Assembly (NCBI RefSeq): GCF_004344915.1
Contig: NZ_SKFG01000001.1
Coordinates: 124,001-188,000, forward strand
Source: Paenibacillus albiflavus
GTDB lineage: Bacteria; Bacillota; Bacilli; Paenibacillales; NBRC-103111
DNA: 64,000 nt
Reading direction: 5' to 3'
The notes beneath the pieces were generated by a model. It was not told where the DNA came from, ran no database searches, and saw only the letters and a program-made list of their open reading frames with translations. This document shows positions 50,501 through 59,022 of the stretch, piece after piece. The number at the start of each line of letters is the position of its first letter. The stretch's first letter is position 1. The position numbers and the translations under genes are program-made.

Positions 50501-50584
50501 AATATCCTCCAGCCAATTCATATTTAATAAACACGAAATGAGTCTTTTCATAACTTCGGAAGCATTCGGTGCTGCATAAAAAAA

Positions 50585-50600
50585 CCTCCGTTTAGGGAGG
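50585..50600 (-). terminator. possible attenuator in the LCP leader
   Basis: On the minus strand CCTCC and GGAGG arms are followed at once by TTTTTTT, 85 bases before the LCP start and about 80 bases past the promoter. The stem is only 5 bp, so it may be a weak regulated terminator or chance. Confidence 0.45.
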
Positions 50601-50683
50601 CGATTTGTCATTCTACATTTGAATTATAGATGTAAAAGTAATTATTAATTAGAATGATATGTCCAATGCTACCCATGCTCTCC

Positions 50684-50731
50684 TATTTTATATTTTTATA
50701 GCATTCAAAAGGTTATGAAAAAGTTAAAATT
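50684..50731 (-). promoter_or_regulatory. shared-box promoter C (LCP gene)
   Basis: Minus strand: TTAAC, six bases, ATAACC-TTTT, then TATAAAATA starting 18 bases after ATAACC. The 25-bp core differs at few positions from the copy at 14245-14269, over 36 kb away. Confidence 0.68.
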
Positions 50732-50758
50732 AATTCCTAAACTTTCCGCTAAAAACTT

Positions 50759-50810
50759 AAAAAGGACGATATCCATAAAGTCCAATGACTTTGGGATGTC
50801 GTCCTTTTTA
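50759..50810 (-). terminator. GNAT gene terminator
   Basis: AAAGGACGA..ATCC and GGAT..TCGTCCTTT arms with one mismatch, with A/T runs at the ends; it follows the GNAT gene stop on the minus strand. Confidence 0.8.
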
Positions 50811-50842
50811 TACTTGCATACATTCATATTTATTTAATCTAT

Positions 50843-51382
50843 TTAATTAATAATTCCGTAATACACCAAATCTTCATATCGATTTTCTTTCTTGACATGG
50901 TCGATTAGTATTCCTTCTTTTTTCATACCTAGTTTTTCTATAACTCTCCCTGAAGCTGGATTTGAGCTAAAATAACGAGCAAATACTTTATGGTATAGTT
51001 TTTCATCAAATGCGAACTGTACAATAGCTTCTGCTGCCTCTGTAGCATAGCCATTTCCCCAATATTCTTCACCAATCCAATAAGCAATTTCACCATTATT
51101 AAAATTCTGGTTATTAGATAACGCTATTGCTCCATATAGTTTGCCGCTTTCCTTATCTGTTACAGCAAATTCATAGGATCTATTCGCATTAAAATTATCC
51201 AGATGTCGTTCCATCCAAGTTAATGCATCCTCTATTGCATATGGATAAGGTAGATACAATGTACTTTTATAAAGGTTATAATTATTGCAAAGCTTAGCAA
51301 CTGCTTCTGCGTCAGATTGCTGGAACAGCCTTAGTATCAACCTATTAGTCGTAATTGTTTTATTGTGGCTATCAAATATCAT
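50843..51382 (-). CDS. GNAT acetyltransferase, RimJ/RimL-like
   Basis: A 179-residue RimJ/RimL-type protein: RLILRLFQQSDAEAVAKL at the start, motif A YWGNGYATEAAEAIVQFAF near residue 107, and NPASGRVIEKLGMKKEG late. RimL-type enzymes acetylate protein N-termini or small amines; the target here is unknown. It has its own terminator and no close partner gene. Confidence 0.9.
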   Translation of the reverse strand: MIFDSHNKTITTNRLILRLFQQSDAEAVAKLCNNYNLYKSTLYLPYPYAIEDALTWMERHLDNFNANRSYEFAVTDKESGKLYGAIALSNNQNFNNGEIAYWIGEEYWGNGYATEAAEAIVQFAFDEKLYHKVFARYFSSNPASGRVIEKLGMKKEGILIDHVKKENRYEDLVYYGIIN

Positions 51383-51473
51383 ATGATTTCCCCCTTAATT
51401 TTCTTGCCATTATATCTGAAATTTCTAAAAAATCGAATATATTTAATAACAAAGACTAGCAACTGCATAAAAA

Positions 51474-51500
51474 AAGCAGAAGTAACTTCTACTTCTGCTT
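51474..51500 (-). terminator. MFS gene terminator
   Basis: GCAGAAGTA and TACTTCTGC arms followed by TTTTTTA on the minus strand, 14 bases past the MFS stop. Confidence 0.8.
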
Positions 51501-51513
51501 GTTCATTATCAAT

Positions 51514-52692
51514 TTAAGAAGTAACTCTTACCGCTCTCTTTTTAACCTGGCCCCATACATAGAACCCTACCGCGGCTGCAATGCTAGTTAACATACCCAT
51601 CCCATACATCGCTACTTCCCCAAAGTTCTGTTGCAATAAACCACCTACTGATCCACCAACTAGACCCGATACACCAAGGAATACCATACTTAATAAAGCT
51701 AAGCCTGTAGCTAACAAGTGCTTTGGTAGAATGGTCGAGATGTACTTAACGGCTAATGACCACATCGCAACGAATGTGAAAGCATGTGATATTTGAAGAA
51801 TAATAATAATCGTCGGATCGGTAACCACTGCATAGAGCAGCCATCTGATCGCATACAGTACGGATACGACGGAGAACATGGAAATGATCGAATAGTGACG
51901 CATGATTCTGCTGATAAAATAAAATCCTATAATTTCTCCAACTCCTGCTACAGCCCAAGCCCATGACAATTGAGCTGAATTCGCTCCTAACGCTTGCAGA
52001 TGGATCGTTAACAAGGCATCATTCATCCGATGTGGCATCGCAACTAAGAAAAAGAATCCGAAGAAAATTAAAACCTGCGGGTTTGACAATGTTTCTCGAA
52101 TTACTTTGAGATTGACGGATGCTTGTGTCACGTTGTTCTTGGATGAAGCAGGCGCAGTCTTCGGCTCTCGTACGAAAATAGCCAGAATCATCACAGCGAT
52201 CCATATTGGCATGAACATCCAAATTAGACTATCGACGCCTCCAAGCTCTTCAAAACGTTGACCAATCAGAAGTAAAATGACCATGAAACCAACTGATCCC
52301 CAAATGCGGAAAGAATCATACGATTGATTGCTTTCTCTAGCACTTTTGATCGTTAATGTATCTAATAGGGAAGTTGTTGGCTGGTAAAAGATATATAAAG
52401 AGATAACGCCAATCGCTACGATTGTCATTTGATTACTTGTAAATAAGAGTACCGAACTGATCCCTAGTAATATCCAGAAACCAATTATTAAAGGCTTTGT
52501 GGCTCGAAGCTTGTCGCTGACGATACCTGTTACAGGTTGTATGAACATTGCTATGAAGGGACCAATCATAAGCAGTGTTCCAGTTTCCGCCACGCTAAAG
52601 CCGCGTTTATCTAGCAATAATGGCAAGTACGGAATTAGGATTGAATTGATTCCATAAAAGAAAGTAAGCAGCATTTTGAGCGTGATTTTCAT
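51514..52692 (-). CDS. MFS transporter, LacY/nucleoside-permease-like
   Basis: A 392-residue transporter with twelve helices of the MFS_1-like type: LLTFFYGINSILIPYLPLLLD as first helix, PVTGIVSDKLRATKPL as motif A, then IRIWGSVGFM-like FRIWGSVGFMVILLLIG. This pattern resembles proton symporters for phenylpropionate, sugars or nucleosides; substrate unknown. ATG at 52692 follows AGAGGT by 7 bases. Confidence 0.87.
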   Translation of the reverse strand: MKITLKMLLTFFYGINSILIPYLPLLLDKRGFSVAETGTLLMIGPFIAMFIQPVTGIVSDKLRATKPLIIGFWILLGISSVLLFTSNQMTIVAIGVISLYIFYQPTTSLLDTLTIKSARESNQSYDSFRIWGSVGFMVILLLIGQRFEELGGVDSLIWMFMPIWIAVMILAIFVREPKTAPASSKNNVTQASVNLKVIRETLSNPQVLIFFGFFFLVAMPHRMNDALLTIHLQALGANSAQLSWAWAVAGVGEIIGFYFISRIMRHYSIISMFSVVSVLYAIRWLLYAVVTDPTIIIILQISHAFTFVAMWSLAVKYISTILPKHLLATGLALLSMVFLGVSGLVGGSVGGLLQQNFGEVAMYGMGMLTSIAAAVGFYVWGQVKKRAVRVTS

Positions 52693-52789
52693 GAATTGAC
52701 CTCTACTCTCGTCCATCTAATTTCATTAGAGAATTGAATCACAATAAGAGTATACTACTACAGATATAGGATCGAGGGAAGCTGTTAAA

Positions 52790-53341
52790 TCAATAAGAAT
52801 TCAATTGTTCCTCATCCGCAATGCTTTGCAGATCAAATGCATTAATCGTCAAGATCATATAATCATTCGTATATCCCCACTGTTCCGCCAGCTCCTTCAT
52901 AAATCGAGGTGAACCAGGGTTCTCTTCATCGTAAATCAGTATCAATCCATCTGTGTTGCGAAGTAAAAATTTATTCTTCTCTTTAAACTGCCAGCCGCCC
53001 TCATATTTCTTCTTGCTGACGCTATTCAAATAGTCCGCATTTCGTAAGACATTCGAATAAACTTCTTTCTTCTCTTCATTCCAATTCTCTTCTTGATCGA
53101 TAAAAGGTGTGATCACAGCTAATTGCAGATAACTATAACTCTGCTTCATCTCAATGACGACCTCGGCAGCCCATATCTCGACTCCCCACTGTCCACTTAT
53201 GATCACCCATTCTAATCCATCATCTATTAAAGATTGAAGCTGCTTCTTAATGGCCTTCTTTATAATCGCTATTCCGGGATGCTTAAGGGAGAATATACCA
53301 AGCTCCGTCGCTTTATAACCTGAAATTAGAACCCGTCTCAA
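52790..53341 (-). CDS. ypsA: YpsA/DUF1273-family SLOG protein
   Basis: A 183-residue Rossmann-like SLOG protein: VLISGYKATELGIF at the start, the nucleotide-binding-type VIISGQWGVEIWAAEV near residue 46, and LIYDEENPGSPRFM near 135. In B. subtilis and S. aureus YpsA affects cell division. Length is standard. GNAT and MFS neighbours give no functional hint. Confidence 0.88.
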   Translation of the reverse strand: MRRVLISGYKATELGIFSLKHPGIAIIKKAIKKQLQSLIDDGLEWVIISGQWGVEIWAAEVVIEMKQSYSYLQLAVITPFIDQEENWNEEKKEVYSNVLRNADYLNSVSKKKYEGGWQFKEKNKFLLRNTDGLILIYDEENPGSPRFMKELAEQWGYTNDYMILTINAFDLQSIADEEQLNSY

Positions 53342-53442
53342 TATGATTCATCCTCCGAATGCAATTGATTTATCGATAACATGTTAACACAAATAAAGCC
53401 TCCACGAAATGATTCATAGAGACTTGATCTATTCACTTAACC

Positions 53443-53904
53443 CTAAAGGATTATTGTTAGCCTAATCATATCTTTACACTGTATTCCATTCTCGAATATA
53501 GGCTCATCGTAATTGCGCATGAAGAAATCATGATCTATACCAGAAATGCGGAATCCACACTGTTGATAGAGCTTTAATTGGTGGATACTTGAATTACCAG
53601 TCCCAATCTCTACCGTTGCTGCGCCTAACTTAGCTGCTTCTTCTAATGCTTTATGAATCAGTTGCTTGCCAATTCCTTTGCCTTGGTAATCCTCATGAAC
53701 GGCTACATTCATAATTTCCATCGTGCTTGGTTCTGTAGGAACCAGAACAATTTCGCCAATCAACGTATTATCGCTATAAGCCAAGTAACAAATACCCTTC
53801 TGAAGATAGCTATTCACTATTTCTTGGGAAGGATCTGCTAACAGGAGTAAATCATATGGAATTTCATCTTTAAGCATATCAAGTTGTTTATAAGTGATTA
53901 TCAC
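53443..53904 (-). CDS. GNAT-family N-acetyltransferase
   Basis: A 153-residue GNAT with motif A YQGKGIGKQLIHKALEEAAKLG near residue 75 and KLYQQCGFRISGID late. Resembles small acetyltransferases annotated as YvbK-like. Substrate unknown. Confidence 0.88.
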   Translation of the reverse strand: MIITYKQLDMLKDEIPYDLLLLADPSQEIVNSYLQKGICYLAYSDNTLIGEIVLVPTEPSTMEIMNVAVHEDYQGKGIGKQLIHKALEEAAKLGAATVEIGTGNSSIHQLKLYQQCGFRISGIDHDFFMRNYDEPIFENGIQCKDMIRLTIIL

Positions 53905-54005
53905 AATAATTGCTCCTTCTAAATGTTCGAATTCTGATTAATATTCATGGCTAATGACATACACTATATTCGGTATAATGATCATTGCCGATTAGGAGGT
54001 CTCAC

Positions 54006-54329
54006 ATGATGTTCAGACAAATCATCTATATTATAACACTTGTGTGCACACTGTTGTCATTTACTCCTACCATCTATGCTGCTGATCAGCCGCTGTATGC
54101 CAAATGGGGTAAGATTGCAATGAATGAAACAAAGAACAAATATCATGCTGCTATTGTTGATTACTTACATATGGGGAGAACACAAATCAATGAGAATATA
54201 ACGGAAGAGAAATTTAAGCTGTGGCTCCGTAAAGCGAATCAACAAGAATTTGGGGTATATATTACGATCCGATTTGACACACATACAGAGCAAATCTTAT
54301 TCATTCATTTTGAAGAAACGGCTCATTAA
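54006..54329 (+). CDS. DUF3889-family exported protein
   Basis: A 107-residue protein with a signal peptide ending PTIYAAD near residue 25. The mature part, PLYAKWGKIAMNETKNKYHAAIVDYLHMGR and later FGVYITIRFDTHTEQI, matches small Bacillales proteins of DUF3889. ATG at 54006 follows AGGAGG by 6 bases, with TATAAT about 30 bases upstream. Function unknown. Its end overlaps the convergent membrane-protein gene by 4 bases. Confidence 0.85.
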   Translation: MMFRQIIYIITLVCTLLSFTPTIYAADQPLYAKWGKIAMNETKNKYHAAIVDYLHMGRTQINENITEEKFKLWLRKANQQEFGVYITIRFDTHTEQILFIHFEETAH

Positions 54330-54796
54330 AGCTGCGCAGCCTCACTAGCATTAGTAGTAAGCTTGGATATAAAGAATCCTATTAGTTCATTCATAAGAAA
54401 AGCGGTCACTGCACCACACACACTTAATTTAAGAAAAGGAAGATAGCTTACAAAATCATTAAACATATCGCTTCCTCCAATAATAAGCATGAACAAGCTA
54501 TATAAAAGAATACCGCCAAGCCCATATGCTACAATCTGAATGGGTAGCCGATAAAACCACTTTATATCAAATCGCGTCATATATTTAAGCCATAACCAAT
54601 CCATTAATATGGAGAAAGGAACCCCTCCAATCAGATAGAATGGTAAACCAGCAATAAAATAAAGTACAAAAATGAAAGAGATCGACCCATAGAAGCTAAC
54701 CTCTCTATCAAACAGAGGAACGATGAGCCACAAGCACATGAATGCATTTGATAGTATAACTGAGATGATTTTCCGGAGAATATGATACTTGATCAT
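54326..54796 (-). CDS. uncharacterised membrane protein
   Basis: A 156-residue protein with four hydrophobic segments (about residues 8-28, 38-60, 88-108, 123-145) and an aromatic-rich loop, DWLWLKYMTRFDIKWFYRL. No motif recognised. It is convergent with, and overlaps by 4 bases, the DUF3889 gene. Confidence 0.72.
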   Translation of the reverse strand: MIKYHILRKIISVILSNAFMCLWLIVPLFDREVSFYGSISFIFVLYFIAGLPFYLIGGVPFSILMDWLWLKYMTRFDIKWFYRLPIQIVAYGLGGILLYSLFMLIIGGSDMFNDFVSYLPFLKLSVCGAVTAFLMNELIGFFISKLTTNASEAAQL

Positions 54797-54845
54797 CCTA
54801 ATTCCACCTCATGCCCTAATAGTTGAATCAACTAAAAAATATATG

Positions 54846-55178
54846 CTATCGAATCTGTTTACCGCTGACCACATGCCAGTGAAAATGCTTAGAATCCTGA
54901 TACGCTCCCAAATTGGTTAAAACTCTGGCAGCCCCTGTTCGAGCTGTCATCTCTGCTGCTATTTCTTTGATTGTATGTAATAAATCTAACAATAACTGAT
55001 CATTATTCTCCGCTTCATTTGAGATGAGAGAGAGTACATGAATTTTGGGAATCACCACAATATGATGTTCATAATAAGGTCTAGTATGGTGATATGCTAG
55101 TACAGACTCCGTCTCCATTACCTTTTGAACCTCTGTCTTCCCATTCAATACCTCGTCGCAATAGAAATCTTCTGTCAT
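54846..55178 (-). CDS. HIT-family nucleotide hydrolase/transferase
   Basis: A 110-residue histidine-triad protein. The triad reads HFHWHV near residue 99, and VIPKIHVLSL is the upstream conserved strand. HIT proteins hydrolyse AMP conjugates or dinucleotide polyphosphates. Preceded by GAGGAGGCT-like sequence. It sits 14 bases after the small membrane-protein gene. Confidence 0.88.
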   Translation of the reverse strand: MTEDFYCDEVLNGKTEVQKVMETESVLAYHHTRPYYEHHIVVIPKIHVLSLISNEAENNDQLLLDLLHTIKEIAAEMTARTGAARVLTNLGAYQDSKHFHWHVVSGKQIR

Positions 55179-55192
55179 GATTCAGCCTCCTC

Positions 55193-55399
55193 TTATTTAT
55201 GTTCAACTATAACCTTCTCCAGGAGAAATCTAAAATTATTTGTTTCTCTATAGACTAAATACGCAAACAAAGAAGAGAAAACTAAACCTGTAATTAGTGC
55301 AAATACGAAGTCTTTTCGCCAAGAAGCTTTGGTATAATAGCTCATGAACCTGAATATCCCAAATGCAACAATACTTATAATAAACCAGTTAGCGAACAA
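55193..55399 (-). CDS. small membrane protein, 68 residues
   Basis: Two hydrophobic segments (about residues 3-18 and 30-50) separated by a basic loop, KASWRKD. No family recognised. It starts 27 bases past the next gene, with AAAGGGGGA upstream of the start, and precedes the HIT gene by 14 bases. Confidence 0.65.
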   Translation of the reverse strand: MFANWFIISIVAFGIFRFMSYYTKASWRKDFVFALITGLVFSSLFAYLVYRETNNFRFLLEKVIVEHK

Positions 55400-55426
55400 T
55401 ACACGTCCCCCTTTTACTTATAGAGA

Positions 55427-55954
55427 CTAAAGCTGAATCTTGTTCTTTATCAAACGAATCTGACCCCTGTGATTAATCTCATCTTCAAAAACATGGAACC
55501 ACATAAAATAGATGTTGCCTGGCTTCCCATCCCAAAAAGGCACTTCAAAGTGCAGCCAATTGTCATCTACGGTACGAAACAACTCACATGTTCTCGCTCG
55601 AACTTCATCCAATTTATTCAGATAGTAGCTTATTTCGTGACCTCTAATTTCTGCCCGTGCACGGTCGCCTAAGTTTAAGGCAGGCTCTAACCTAGCGACT
55701 TCTTCATCTGTCAATGCTCTTCTCTCAAAAGTACCGACCTGATACGCCGTCTCAACAGCGGCACAATGCAATAATAAGGCCCCTATCGAATTACTTTGAT
55801 CATCAAGTAAATAATCGAGCTGATCAACGGTTAAATTTTCAACCGCCTGTAGTGTGGTATGCCTAGCATAATTCATCATCGATATTAACCTACTAATGTG
55901 CGGTGAGTAACCTTCTATATCTTTTACTAAGTAAATTTGATCCATATTCATCAT
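55427..55954 (-). CDS. DinB-family protein (DUF664 type)
   Basis: A 175-residue four-helix protein. Metal-ligand His positions are visible: MNYARHTTLQAV near residue 30, LLLHCAAVETAYQ near 63, and FHVFEDEINHRGQIRLI near 155. The C-terminal DEINHRGQ is typical of DUF664/DinB proteins. It is the second DinB-type gene of the window. Follows the 47-residue gene by 19 bases. Confidence 0.87.
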   Translation of the reverse strand: MMNMDQIYLVKDIEGYSPHISRLISMMNYARHTTLQAVENLTVDQLDYLLDDQSNSIGALLLHCAAVETAYQVGTFERRALTDEEVARLEPALNLGDRARAEIRGHEISYYLNKLDEVRARTCELFRTVDDNWLHFEVPFWDGKPGNIYFMWFHVFEDEINHRGQIRLIKNKIQL

Positions 55955-55973
55955 GTGATTACAACCCCTTCAA

Positions 55974-56117
55974 CTATTTATCAATGATTAATAAAGCGAT
56001 AACAGCAATAACCATTACACTAATGCATATATAGCCAAACACACGAATTGGTGTTGGTATAGACTGGAATTTAGCACATCTCATCTCTACTTCTTGCTCT
56101 TTGTTATCCTCACTCAC
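55974..56117 (-). CDS. small single-span membrane protein, 47 residues
   Basis: A 47-codon gene starting with GTG 6 bases after GAGGTGA, which itself spans the VanZ-like stop codon, so the two are translationally coupled. The protein has an acidic start (SEDNKEQEVEMRC), a short linker with PTPIRV, and one hydrophobic helix, GYICISVMVIAVIALLIID, ending in Lys. No family recognised. The coupling and clean domain pattern make it a likely real gene. Confidence 0.7.
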   Translation of the reverse strand: MSEDNKEQEVEMRCAKFQSIPTPIRVFGYICISVMVIAVIALLIIDK

Positions 56118-56123
56118 TCATGC

Positions 56124-56567
56124 TCACCTCAATCTGCGACTTAACCTCTTAGTCAAACTAAATCCAATTAGTGCACCAACAATATTCAGAATAATATCAT
56201 CTACATCAAAGCTTCCTACCTTCAACACCATCTGCAGCAACTCCACAGATAATAACAGTGCGAGTGCCGATATAATAAATAATAGCGCTTTCAGAAATCG
56301 GTTGTTTAGCAGTGGGAGTATAATGCCAATAGGAATGAATAAAAGGATGTTCCCGAACAGATTCTTAGCCCAAGTATCTAGATCAAAATAGGCTCGATTG
56401 ACAATATACAATTTAATTGTTTGAAATGGTATATAATTATAGTGATAATCCGAATCATGACCACGCCAAAACAGGAGTACAGCCATGATCAGCATATAGA
56501 TGATCCCGATGATCAGAATCGTAATATTCAGTATTCGATTGCTGGACACAGCATAACGAAAGTTCAT
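56124..56567 (-). CDS. VanZ-like family protein
   Basis: A 147-residue membrane protein with four hydrophobic segments. The VanZ signature is present: FGNILLFIPIGIILPLL in the middle and SVELLQMVLKVGSFDVDDIILNIVGALIGF near the end, with the conserved Glu and Asp-Asp. VanZ gives low-level teicoplanin resistance in enterococci; the general family role is unclear. ATG at 56567 follows GGGGTGG. No other van resistance genes lie beside it except a VanW-like gene 2 kb away. Confidence 0.9.
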   Translation of the reverse strand: MNFRYAVSSNRILNITILIIGIIYMLIMAVLLFWRGHDSDYHYNYIPFQTIKLYIVNRAYFDLDTWAKNLFGNILLFIPIGIILPLLNNRFLKALLFIISALALLLSVELLQMVLKVGSFDVDDIILNIVGALIGFSLTKRLSRRLR

Positions 56568-56597
56568 CGTGACCACCCCATCACAATTAATATAGCT

Positions 56598-57617
56598 TCA
56601 CCCTAGCATGCGAATAAGCGTTCGCTCGTTATCTTCAGCATCTTCTAGATGAAACATATGGGAAGATTTATCCTTCCAGATGAAATTCTTACCCTGAGGA
56701 GCGTCCAGCTTCTTATAGAACTCTTCCACTATATGACCATATACATGAACGTCCTTGCGACCATGGATGAAAGTAACAGGAATGTCCAGCCGCGGGATTG
56801 TAACGGCAAAATCAATTTGTGCGAACTCTTCAATCAATGCTTGCGTGTAGCTGTGTTTAAATCCACGAAATATGTTGGCGAAATCGATGATTGAATAATC
56901 CGGTGACCGTGATAGAATCGACATGACTAATTTCATCCCTGGGTGCTTCACTTGCTCATCGTTATAGATCATTGAATTATATCTCGCCATCCACATGCGA
57001 AGTGTTGACCACTGCTTAACACTTGTTACAAAAGGCGGTTCGCCGCATGCCTCAAGCGCAGCTACAGCTTTTGTATGACCAAGTGATCTAGCCCTTTCGA
57101 GTGTCCATTGCAAGCATAGGCGATCATTCTCGGCCCAGTTGATTATTTGAGAGAATCCAATATAACTGTATAATTCATCAGGTATTTCTTGCGCTAAACG
57201 AAGCCCTAGAATAGATCCCCATGAGTGTCCTGCAAGATAAATACGCTCTTGATGGAATCGGCTCTTTAAATAATTAATAACTTCCTTAGCGTCTTGTATA
57301 AATTGAGAAAGGTTGAATGTATCCGCTGAGACATGACGACTAAACGTCTTCCCCGCTCCTCGCTGGTCCCAGAAAACTAACGTATACTGCTTAACTAACT
57401 CTTTGGTTGTCGTGACCATAGCGAAATCTCTAGAACGATTCGACACGCCAGGCACTGGAAAACCTGGTCCACCATGAAGCATCAACAGAACAGGATGTTT
57501 AACATTCTCCGTCTGAATTAATAAATATTGGTCAATCCCGCCAATTCTCGTCTTTACAACCTCACTAACTCCGGAAGAGGTAAGTTCAAAATCCTTTTTG
57601 GCCCAAAATAGTCCCAT
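56598..57617 (-). CDS. alpha/beta hydrolase, prolyl-aminopeptidase-like
   Basis: A 339-residue hydrolase. The HGGPGFPVPG oxyanion loop near residue 47 and nucleophile elbow AGHSWGSILG near 127 are those of the proline iminopeptidase group; the Asp in HGRKDVHV near 287 and the His in KSSHMFHLE near 320 complete the triad. There is no signal peptide. Substrate may be an N-terminal Pro peptide or an ester; unsettled. Confidence 0.9.
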   Translation of the reverse strand: MGLFWAKKDFELTSSGVSEVVKTRIGGIDQYLLIQTENVKHPVLLMLHGGPGFPVPGVSNRSRDFAMVTTTKELVKQYTLVFWDQRGAGKTFSRHVSADTFNLSQFIQDAKEVINYLKSRFHQERIYLAGHSWGSILGLRLAQEIPDELYSYIGFSQIINWAENDRLCLQWTLERARSLGHTKAVAALEACGEPPFVTSVKQWSTLRMWMARYNSMIYNDEQVKHPGMKLVMSILSRSPDYSIIDFANIFRGFKHSYTQALIEEFAQIDFAVTIPRLDIPVTFIHGRKDVHVYGHIVEEFYKKLDAPQGKNFIWKDKSSHMFHLEDAEDNERTLIRMLG

Positions 57618-57650
57618 AGTCCGTTATTCCCAATCCCATCTACTGTAGAT

Positions 57651-58217
57651 TTAATCCTCGTCTATTTCAAGATCCGTATTCCGCATGACCATATGGATAT
57701 GATCTTCCCAAACGCCATTGATTTTGAGGTATTTGAGGGCTAGTCCTTCCTGGTAGAAGCCGAGATTCTCAATCAGCTTCATTGAAGCTTGATTCCTCGG
57801 CATAATATTCGCTTCAATTCGATGTAGTCCCATCTTGTTAAAAGCGTGATGAATAACCTTCTTGAGTGCTTCGGTCATATAACCTTTATTTCTTACATTC
57901 TGATCGATTCGATATCCGAGATGACATGACTGAAAGGCACCTCTTACAATATTATTCAGAGCGATTGACCCTATGATAAGTTCTGGTGCTTCTTTTGTAC
58001 AAATCCATACTTTAAACATATCTCCACTTCTGATTTTGTGCTTTTCATCTGCAAGAATTTTATGATGGAAGTCATAAGTAAAATATTCATCTGTCCTCTT
58101 GATCTCCCATTGTGCCAAGAAATCTTTATTCCGAATAACATAATCCAGCACTTCGTTCGTGGCGGATTCATCAACGATTTTCAGTAGAAGTCGTTCAGTA
58201 TACAGTTCATTTGTCAT
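57651..58217 (-). CDS. GNAT acetyltransferase, RimJ/RimL-like
   Basis: A 188-residue RimJ/RimL-type protein: ERLLLKIVDESATNEVLDYV at the start, degenerate motif A NVRNKGYMTEALKKVIHHAF near residue 118, NQASMKLIENLGFYQEG late. ATG at 58217 follows GTGGAG by 6 bases, inside the end of the VanW-like gene, so the two are coupled. Confidence 0.88.
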   Translation of the reverse strand: MTNELYTERLLLKIVDESATNEVLDYVIRNKDFLAQWEIKRTDEYFTYDFHHKILADEKHKIRSGDMFKVWICTKEAPELIIGSIALNNIVRGAFQSCHLGYRIDQNVRNKGYMTEALKKVIHHAFNKMGLHRIEANIMPRNQASMKLIENLGFYQEGLALKYLKINGVWEDHIHMVMRNTDLEIDED

Positions 58218-58230
58218 CAGCTTCTCCACT

Positions 58231-59022
58231 CTAGCATGAGATTTCATATTTCACTTCAGAATAATTATGAATTAATTGCTCTTCTGAAATGATCATACCA
58301 GTTCGCTTATCAACTACCTTCCTCCAAATTTCGTTCTCGCGATAGTTTTTACCTGCTATTTGATGAAAATGATGATTTCTTTCTTCAACATGGTAAGCAT
58401 AAGGCCATTCTTGATCACAAGTTATGCAGCCTTTGAGATGCGTATCTGTTAACCACACACGAATCTGGAATTTCTGATTGGTCGGGTTATATAAACGAAG
58501 ATCTACGTAGTTATAGAAGACACTTGCCCCGCTTCCAAAAGGCAGCACTCTCTGCTCATCAGGAAACGGATCAAAGCTGTGATGATGTCTTTCTTTGATG
58601 ATGAGTGGTGAATGCAGTGATAGCCAAAATAAAAGATTCGCCAATTGGCACAGACCACCACCAACGCCAGTCCTTACTTCTCCTTGGGACAATAGCAGCC
58701 CTTCAATATATCCTTTACTCACACTCGGTTTACCGATCAGCTTCCAGAATGAGAACGTCTCCCCTGGTTCAATCAGGATTCCATCGAGCTGCTTAATCGC
58801 AATACTTAAATTCGTAACTTTGTTCTCCTGCAGTTGGGGATCAGACGAACCTAATTTTCTACGTAGCAAAGATTGATGTCGTTTGATCGTGAATGATAAT
58901 GATTCATTATCATGACCCGAAGCAAATTTAATCCTAAGATTGCGCAATGACCTTGTCATCCGCAGCTGCCAAATTCGAAGCTTATAGATCAGAGGAATCT
59001 TTGCTAACAATTGTTTCATCAT
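58231..59022 (-). CDS. VanW-family protein
   Basis: A 263-residue soluble protein with the VanW core: GETFSFWKLIGKPSVSKGY near residue 100, GVGGGLCQLANLLFWLSLHSPL with the conserved Cys near 130, and HSFDPFPDEQRVLPFGSGASVFYNYVDLR near 160. VanW occurs in vanB-type clusters, but is widespread in Firmicutes with no proven function; envelope links are assumed. ATG at 59022 follows GGAGAG. It is upstream of a GNAT gene. Confidence 0.9.
   Translation of the reverse strand: MMKQLLAKIPLIYKLRIWQLRMTRSLRNLRIKFASGHDNESLSFTIKRHQSLLRRKLGSSDPQLQENKVTNLSIAIKQLDGILIEPGETFSFWKLIGKPSVSKGYIEGLLLSQGEVRTGVGGGLCQLANLLFWLSLHSPLIIKERHHHSFDPFPDEQRVLPFGSGASVFYNYVDLRLYNPTNQKFQIRVWLTDTHLKGCITCDQEWPYAYHVEERNHHFHQIAGKNYRENEIWRKVVDKRTGMIISEEQLIHNYSEVKYEISC

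Noticed and set aside
50501-50611. N-terminal extension of the LCP protein by 37 residues
   Set aside because: The extension start lacks a ribosome binding site and its codons overlap the attenuator-like hairpin; ATG at 50500 has TGGAGG.
42744-58217. Integron-like cassette array
   Set aside because: Many small single genes suggest it, but I saw no integrase gene and no repeated recombination sites between genes.
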